Of a stretch of DNA of 33,200 nt, positions 28,843 to 33,200 are shown one piece after another (the stretch's first letter is position 1; each line of letters begins with the position of its first letter). The DNA is from a virus. Location: IMG/VR virus record IMGVR_UViG_3300036804_000090, positions 1 to 33,200 of that record, one strand, 5' to 3'. The translations under genes were made by a program, and so were the position numbers. Below the pieces are notes generated by a model. That model made no database searches. It saw nothing but the letters and a program-made list of their open reading frames with translations, and had not been told where the DNA came from.

Positions 28843-29210
28843 CGCCGCCCCCGAGGTGGCCGAACGTATCCGTCGAAGTCACGGCCCTCGGCGTGAGTGA
28901 GCAGGTGGCCGATCAGCCGGGCCCGGGCCGTCGACGGAACCCGCCAGGAGTCGACTCGCTCCTCGCCGTTGACGCCCGAGACGCCGAGCATCGAGCGGGC
29001 CGTCAGATCGCCGATCCGGCGCACCGAGCAGACCAGCCGATAGAACGTGATCGCCATCGTCGCGGCCTCGACCTCCTCCGCGGCGAGATAGGCGCTCTCG
29101 CGCCTCGGCGCCGCCGCGATCCGAGCCCGGATCGTCGCGGTGCGAACCCGGGTGTCGTTCGCTGCCTGAAGCGCCGCGGAGATCTGCACGGAGCGCTCGG
29201 TCCCCGACAT
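28839..29210 (-). CDS. Hypothetical protein
   Basis: 123 residues from ATG at 29210 (TGATG overlap). Helical start (VQISAALQAANDTRVRTATI), a middle ITFYRLVCSVRRIGDLTARS and a basic end (FDGYVRPPRGRR). No family is recognised. Longer upstream extensions are low-complexity and were rejected. Confidence 0.6.
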   Translation of the reverse strand: MSGTERSVQISAALQAANDTRVRTATIRARIAAAPRRESAYLAAEEVEAATMAITFYRLVCSVRRIGDLTARSMLGVSGVNGEERVDSWRVPSTARARLIGHLLTHAEGRDFDGYVRPPRGRR

Positions 29211-29470
29211 CAGAATCGGTCCTCGGGTGAGACCGGCGGAAGCGGGTCGGGGATCAGGTGAGCGAACCGGACCGGGACCGAGGCCTCGAAGTGGCAGCGC
29301 TCGCAGACTAGGACGACGAACGGGAACTCGCCCTCGACGATGACCATCGTCCCGTCGCAGTCGACGTCGGCCTTCCAGAGCCGCGCCTCGAAGTCGCGGT
29401 GGGTTGTGACGGCGGAGCCGACGGGGATCCGGTCGAGCGTCGCGGCGTAGCGCGCGTCGTCGTCGTTCAT
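29210..29470 (-). CDS. Hypothetical protein with purine-rich ribosome site
   Basis: 86 residues, beta-rich (VDCDGTMVIVEGEFPFVVLV, CERCHFEASVPVRFAHLIPD). CERC plus earlier Cys could bind metal. Its leader has repeated GGAGGAG-type Shine-Dalgarno motifs (29481-29500 on the minus strand) that can pair with an upstream CCTCCTCC tract, so translation may be gated. Confidence 0.62.
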   Translation of the reverse strand: MNDDDARYAATLDRIPVGSAVTTHRDFEARLWKADVDCDGTMVIVEGEFPFVVLVCERCHFEASVPVRFAHLIPDPLPPVSPEDRF

Positions 29471-29672
29471 CGTCGAAGATCTCCTCCTCCCCCTCCTCCT
29501 GGCTCGGAGGCGCTGGTCCGGATGCGCGCGCGACGTCCATTAACCACCGAGGAGGAGGAGGAGGTGTTAAAGGGGATGGGGATGCCGCGGCAGCAGGCGC
29601 GGCCGCGCCCGACGCCTGCGCGTGCGCACAGGCGGCCCGCGCGCGCGCGCTCACACGCGAGGAGGAGCTCGG
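29471..29672. promoter_or_regulatory. Non-coding gap with purine/pyrimidine tracts and GC alternation
   Basis: 202 bp with no accepted gene. Seen: a pyrimidine tract at 29481-29500 and a complementary purine tract at 29549-29564 that can form a hairpin; an inverted repeat TTAACCACC / GGTGTTAA (29540-29548, 29563-29570) around the purine tract; and alternating GC runs at about 29525-29533 and 29617-29655. It follows a replication-initiator-like gene. It could be a translation switch, an origin, or both. Confidence 0.45.
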
Positions 29673-30005
29673 TCACGACGCCCGCCCCGTCCTCCGGGCG
29701 ACCTTCCGGGCGGCGCTGAGCTCGGCCCGGGTCCCGTTGTAATCGCTCCAGTCGTGGATCAGCCAGCCGGTCCCGTTGGGCATCCAGAGCCCGGCGTCGA
29801 CGAGCGGGGCGACGGCCCGCTCGCGCTTCGCTTTCCCGGGGATCAGACTGGAGACGAACGCCGCGGCGACGTGGCCGTCGGTGCGGTGCCTAGCAGACCA
29901 GGCGGCGCCAAGTGTCCAGAGTCCGATCGAGGCCGGGTTCTGGGTCCAGGCGGCGAGGACCTTGGGATGGGAGGCGAGGCCGTCGTCGATCCGGACCCAG
30001 GGCAC
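29673..30005 (-). CDS. Short replication-initiator-like winged-helix protein
   Basis: 110 residues, GTG start. MPWVRIDDGLASHPKVLAAW, SIGLWTLGAAWSARHRTDGH and LVDAGLWMPNGTGWLIHDWS match the N-terminal winged-helix domain of many phage replication initiators (DnaD/replisome-organiser type). Those usually continue with a linker and a second domain; this one stops soon after WSDYNGTRAE. It may be a short form or truncated. Confidence 0.72.
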   Translation of the reverse strand: MPWVRIDDGLASHPKVLAAWTQNPASIGLWTLGAAWSARHRTDGHVAAAFVSSLIPGKAKRERAVAPLVDAGLWMPNGTGWLIHDWSDYNGTRAELSAARKVARRTGRAS

Positions 30006-30009
30006 GGCG

Positions 30010-30921
30010 CTAGGCCTCGACGGCGGGCATCGCGTCGAGCGCGTCGATCAGCGTCGACACCTCGTCAGCGGTCAGCTCGGCGGAGGTCTGGACCTCGCGC
30101 TCGATCAGCTTGTTTACGAACAGCAGCTTGTCCCCGCGCTCCCGGATCCCGCGCGAGTTCAGCAGCGCGTACATCTTCCGGGTCTGGGCGTCGCTCGGCT
30201 GATTGGACTCGGTTGGGGAGTCCTCGGGTAAGGGCAGCTCCGGCTCGTCCTGGGGCTCGCTGGGCGGCGTCGGCGAGACCACCGGTGTAACCCGACCAGT
30301 GTCGCGACGACGTCGGGAGGATGTCTTAGGCGCGGCCTCGGCGGCCTCGCCTGGCTCGACGGTCTCGGGCTCGAAGCCGTCGTCGAGCTCCTCGGTTGCG
30401 GCCAGGCCGCCGATCACGTCGGCGAAGATCGCCCGGGCGAGCTCGGCGCTGGCGCGGGCGGAGAGCATCGCCCGGGGGTAGCGCTTCCAGTTGTCCTTGC
30501 CGATGATCCGGGCGTCGCGGGCGTTGTCGAGCGTCCAGGTGATCCGGACGGTCTGCTCGACGGGCGCGTCGCGCCGCTTCCCGGCCCAGGTGACCTTGCT
30601 CTTAGTGAAGTCCTCAAACCAGATGAAATGACCGGCGGCGAGGATCAGCGCGCGCTGGGCCTCAGCGGCCATCGAGGGGCGGCCGTCGATCACAGCGATC
30701 TTTGAGAGCGCCTGCATCGGCGGCAGGCCGACCTCGTCGCCGTACATAATCGCCGCGGTGATCGCCGCCTCGTTACGCCGCAGGGAGCGCGGAACAAAGT
30801 CGGTGTCGGCGATCGCGCGGGCCAGGTCGGCGGCCTCGGTCAGGAGCCGGACCCAGCGGTGACGGCCTTCGATCGAGACGCTCTCGACGGGCGCCCTGGT
30901 CTGCGGGACCAGCGCGCTCAT
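30010..30921 (-). CDS. recT: RecT-family ssDNA-annealing protein
   Basis: 303 residues. The actinophage RecT pattern is clear: AITAAIMYGDEVGLPPMQAL, IDGRPSMAAEAQRALILAAG, and KRYPRAMLSARASAELARAI followed by FADVIGGLAATEE. An acidic Pro/Ser/Glu linker leads to a C-terminal helical domain (QTRKMYALLNSRGIRERGDK) like that in RecT/Bet-type partners. It anneals ssDNA for recombination-linked replication, presumably with the Cas4-like nuclease upstream. Confidence 0.9.
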   Translation of the reverse strand: MSALVPQTRAPVESVSIEGRHRWVRLLTEAADLARAIADTDFVPRSLRRNEAAITAAIMYGDEVGLPPMQALSKIAVIDGRPSMAAEAQRALILAAGHFIWFEDFTKSKVTWAGKRRDAPVEQTVRITWTLDNARDARIIGKDNWKRYPRAMLSARASAELARAIFADVIGGLAATEELDDGFEPETVEPGEAAEAAPKTSSRRRRDTGRVTPVVSPTPPSEPQDEPELPLPEDSPTESNQPSDAQTRKMYALLNSRGIRERGDKLLFVNKLIEREVQTSAELTADEVSTLIDALDAMPAVEA

Positions 30922-31142
30922 ATCAAGCTCGCCTGGTCTCGACTGATCCCGCGCCGCCCCCGGTCGGCGTAGATCTCCGCGCAGTGAACGTGCGCGACCC
31001 GGCCGTCGTGAACCCGCTCGCGGCCAATGATCCGATTGGCGCCGCCCTGCCCGCGCTCGGCCTCCCAGCCGCGGACCGGCCAGGCGATCCGCTCGCCCTC
31101 GTTTACGGGGTCGCCGCAGTAGTGGCAGGTCCCGACGATCAC
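30918..31142 (-). CDS. Small zinc-finger protein
   Basis: 74 residues, GTG start. CHYCGDPVNEGERIAWP near the N-terminus and HVHCAEIY later give a four-ligand C-C-H-C site. Similar single-finger proteins are frequent beside phage recombination genes. ATGA overlap with recT. Confidence 0.7.
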   Translation of the reverse strand: MIVGTCHYCGDPVNEGERIAWPVRGWEAERGQGGANRIIGRERVHDGRVAHVHCAEIYADRGRRGISRDQASLI

Positions 31143-31456
31143 TGCTCGATCTCCCGGGCCCAGAGATGGCCGTGCTGGGCGACGAGGCCCTTCAGCGCCA
31201 GCGCCACCAGCGAGGCGCGGGTAGCGCCCGTGGTCCGGCCGGACGCTCGGGCGATGTCGACGGCGCGGGCCCCGGCGATCGGGACGGCGGCGAGGGTGGC
31301 GGCCTGCTCGGGGGTCATCCGCTTGGGCGGCGGCTGGCGGTCCTGGAAGCGCCCGACGCTCTGGACGGCTCGGGGGCGGCGGATGACCGGCGCGGCGCCG
31401 GTGCGGCGGGTTCCGGCGGTTGACCGGTGGCCGCGGATGTCGGGGTGGCGGGTCAC
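31139..31456 (-). CDS. Putative winged-helix regulator
   Basis: 105 residues from GTG at 31456 (GTGA overlap). Basic N-terminus (RHPDIRGHRSTAGTRR), then EQAATLAAVPIAGARAVDIA, RASGRTTGATRASLVALALK and GLVAQHGHLWAR, a winged-helix pattern. It may bind DNA. A longer upstream reading frame is a shadow of the nuclease gene. Confidence 0.58.
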   Translation of the reverse strand: MTRHPDIRGHRSTAGTRRTGAAPVIRRPRAVQSVGRFQDRQPPPKRMTPEQAATLAAVPIAGARAVDIARASGRTTGATRASLVALALKGLVAQHGHLWAREIEQ

Positions 31457-32226
31457 GCTGCCAGCGCCTCGGCGACGGTCAGGGACTCGGCGACGTAGCC
31501 GTCGCGCCCGGCTTCGGCGAAGCGCGCAACCTCGCGGGCGTAGCGCCATAGGCGGAACGTGCGCTCGTCGGCGTTTACGGGGTGCAGGTCGTAGCCGTCG
31601 GCGCGGAGCCAGACGGCGCCGACGCGGTCGACCGCGGGGAGCGGGATCTCGTCGCCGTCGGGTCCGATTGAGAACTCGGCGAAGCGATAGGCGGCGAGCT
31701 GGACAGCGGCGTCGGAGTAGATCCCTCCGGCGTTGGTTTTCCAGTCCAGCAGCCAGACGGCGCCGTCGATCAGCTCGGCGATCAGGTCCGGCGTTCCGGC
31801 GTAGCTGAGCGTGCGGTTATAGACCGGTTGCTCGACGAGGAGCTCGCGCGGCTTCCAGTCCTCGACGAACTGAAGGTAAGCGTCGACGTGGCCCTGGAGC
31901 GGCTCGGGGACCTCGACCTCCTCTCCGGCGGCGAGGCGCATCGCGAAGGTGTGGACCTGGGTTCCGCGGACCTTGGCGGCGTCCCGGGTCTCAAACCGCG
32001 CTTTGTTGAGGATCGAGAGGCGCTTGGAGGGGGTCAGCTCGCCGAGCTCCTCCCAGTGGTCGACGGCGTAGCCCGCGGTCGTCTCGGCGGCCCAGTTGAT
32101 TAGGCCGCGCGACGGGAGGCCGTTGTCTTTGGCCCAGGTGACCGACTCGACTCGCTGCCCGTCGATCTCGTAGGAGTGACCGCGGCCGCGGTTGATCCGA
32201 CGAGTAGGGGCGGCGGCGGCGCTCAC
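31453..32226 (-). CDS. Cas4/RecB-like PD-(D/E)XK nuclease
   Basis: 257 residues from GTG at 32226 (GTGA overlap). The motifs are complete: RGTQVHTFA (His92), EQPVYN (Glu133), YAGTPDLIAEL (Asp147), LLDWKTN (Asp161-Trp-Lys163) and QLAAYRF (Gln176, Tyr180). This is the RecB/Cas4 exonuclease core. It probably resects ends to make ssDNA for RecT. There is no clear four-Cys iron-sulfur cluster. Confidence 0.86.
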   Translation of the reverse strand: MSAAAAPTRRINRGRGHSYEIDGQRVESVTWAKDNGLPSRGLINWAAETTAGYAVDHWEELGELTPSKRLSILNKARFETRDAAKVRGTQVHTFAMRLAAGEEVEVPEPLQGHVDAYLQFVEDWKPRELLVEQPVYNRTLSYAGTPDLIAELIDGAVWLLDWKTNAGGIYSDAAVQLAAYRFAEFSIGPDGDEIPLPAVDRVGAVWLRADGYDLHPVNADERTFRLWRYAREVARFAEAGRDGYVAESLTVAEALAA

Positions 32227-32429
32227 GGCTCGCGGTCGTCCCGGGGGGTGGTCTGCGGCCAACGGAACAGCCCGCCGTTTGAGACGGTCGGCGCGAGGTT
32301 GGCGCGGATGCGCTCCTCGGTGAGCTGCTCCAGGTGGCGGCTGGCGCCAGCGATAACCCAGACGCCGAAGCCGACGATCGCGCAGAGCAACAGGATCGAG
32401 GCGGCGATGACCCAGAGCGTCGTGGTCAT
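32223..32429 (-). CDS. Small membrane protein
   Basis: 68 residues: one transmembrane helix, LWVIAASILLLCAIVGFGVW, then a charged tail with QLTEERIRANLAPTVSNGG. Located between the repressor-like and nuclease genes. A role in superinfection exclusion or membrane signalling is possible but unsupported. Confidence 0.62.
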   Translation of the reverse strand: MTTTLWVIAASILLLCAIVGFGVWVIAGASRHLEQLTEERIRANLAPTVSNGGLFRWPQTTPRDDREP

Positions 32430-33154
32430 CAGAACTGGTGCTCCTCGCCGGGGCGGAGCGGGTCGAGATAGGTGGGGGAGATGTCGAGCGCGTCGGCGAG
32501 CTGGAGGCGGCGCCGAAGGTCGGGGTGGCGGCGGGCGTGCTCCCAGCGGGCGACGATCTTCTCGTCGACTGGCGGGGTCAGCATGGCGCCGAGCTCGCGC
32601 TGGGAGAGCCCGAGCGTCTCGCGGCGAGTGCGGAGCCGCTCGGCGGCTTCGAGGTGGCCGATCCGGACGCGGAGCTCGTGGCGCTCGTCAGGTGTTTTGA
32701 CCCGGCCGAGCTGGACGCGAAGGTCGGCGAGCTCGGCGAGGTTGGGGGCGGTGTCGATCACGGCTGGCGATACTTCCACCCTGCCACCAGGGCCACCACC
32801 CGCCAGGCTGGCCGGGCCTGCCAGCGCGGCGGGGGAAATTGCCGCTATGTGCGCCTTATTCCGCTCGTCCCGTTCGCGTATTGCGTGAAGAATCCGCCCG
32901 AGCAGAGCGACGAGCGCGGCCCGCTCCTCGGCCCGGATGTCCTCGCCGAAGTGATCCAGGCGCCAGCGGCCTCCGGCCTGGACCCAGCTCATCAGCGCGT
33001 CGGCCTCGGCGGCGTCGACGCCGCTCGGGTCGCTCAGACATCGGCGCAGGAAGTCGGCCAGTCCGTCGATGATGCGACCCCAGCCCGGGGTCCGATCCTG
33101 GGCAGCGATCCGGGCGATAGTCGCCTGGATCTCTGAGGCGTAACGATCCATCAC
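32429..33154 (-). CDS. Repressor-like protein with C-terminal HTH
   Basis: 241 residues from GTG at 33154, or 240 from the adjacent ATG at 33151, which has the better spacing to an upstream GAAGGGG. The first 170 residues have no recognised domain: helical, with IIDGLADFLRRCLSDPSG and DIRAEERAALVALLGRIL. Residues about 175-235 are an XRE HTH: RTRRETLGLSQRELGAMLTP, then VARWEHARRHPDLRRRLQLA. Classical CI repressors place the HTH first, so this architecture is reversed. Position opposite the Cro-like gene suggests the immunity repressor. Its first codons are duplicated in the window's left end by the assembly overlap. Confidence 0.75.
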   Translation of the reverse strand: MMDRYASEIQATIARIAAQDRTPGWGRIIDGLADFLRRCLSDPSGVDAAEADALMSWVQAGGRWRLDHFGEDIRAEERAALVALLGRILHAIRERDERNKAHIAAISPAALAGPASLAGGGPGGRVEVSPAVIDTAPNLAELADLRVQLGRVKTPDERHELRVRIGHLEAAERLRTRRETLGLSQRELGAMLTPPVDEKIVARWEHARRHPDLRRRLQLADALDISPTYLDPLRPGEEHQF

Positions 33155-33200
33155 TGGGCCCCTTCTCTATCGGTCCTGCTTCCCGGTCCCTGCCCGAACT
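33075..33200. repeat. Terminal overlap, right copy
   Basis: Identical to 19-144. This copy joins the full repressor-like gene; joining the ends gives a circle of about 33,056 bp. Confidence 0.93.

Noticed and set aside
29467-29676. 69-codon minus-strand frame in the gap after the initiator-like gene
   Set aside because: A GTG overlaps the upstream stop, but the product is Arg/Cys/Ser/Gly low complexity and the region is better explained by structural tracts; kept as non-coding with reservation.
19-33200. Terminal 126-bp repeats as att sites, LTRs or transposon ends
   Set aside because: They overlap exactly at the contig ends, next to an adapter remnant, and the integrase and tRNA-like attP lie elsewhere; an assembly overlap is sufficient.

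Overview
The window is essentially one complete, circularly assembled genome of a temperate, long-tailed (siphovirus-type) phage. It is strongly GC-rich, uses many GTG and TTG starts, and chains its genes by ATGA, GTGA and TGATG stop/start overlaps. With the HK97-type head genes, a P27-type small terminase and an actinophage-style RecT, this points to a high-GC actinobacterial host (inference). No lysin B (mycolyl esterase) gene is visible, which fits a host without a mycolate outer layer. Bases 1-18 are the reverse complement of the Illumina P5 adapter. Bases 19-144 are repeated exactly at 33075-33200, so the true circle is about 33,056 bp.

Late region, minus strand, read from 20559 down to 557: two small genes, HNH endonuclease, small and large terminase, portal, a MuF head protein fused to a zinc metallopeptidase, a small Cys protein, scaffold, a major capsid protein with a collagen-like tail, four head-tail connector genes, major tail protein, two tail-assembly chaperones joined by a -1 frameshift, tape measure, minor tail proteins and a collar-domain fibre. 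The region ends in a lysis cassette with two candidate holins and three consecutive lysins of different chemistry (amidase, GH19 glycosidase, M15 peptidase), each carrying a similar C-terminal lectin-like repeat.

A short plus-strand operon (about 20587-22813) holds seven or eight small genes, mostly of unknown function. Three of them are preceded by an identical 16-17 bp start-associated sequence. It ends at a strong UUCG-loop terminator. Next to it is a probable attP: the 5' half of a tRNA-Gly(CCC) gene flanked by repeated arm-type sites.

Early/lysogeny region, minus strand, read from 33154 down to 23178: a repressor-like protein with a C-terminal HTH, a small membrane protein, a Cas4/RecB-like nuclease, a winged-helix candidate, a zinc-finger protein, RecT, a short replication-initiator-like protein, several microproteins, an Hjc-like resolvase, a conserved phage protein of unknown role, excisionase, tyrosine integrase and several small genes up to attP. 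A Cro-like gene (219-470, plus) diverges from the repressor across the circle junction and forms the immunity switch.

The most unusual element is a 255-bp array at 27781-28035: 51 consecutive degenerate 5-bp units of the form G-R-C-N-N. It fills most of the gap between the resolvase gene and the next gene and looks non-coding. I do not recognise it from any described element.
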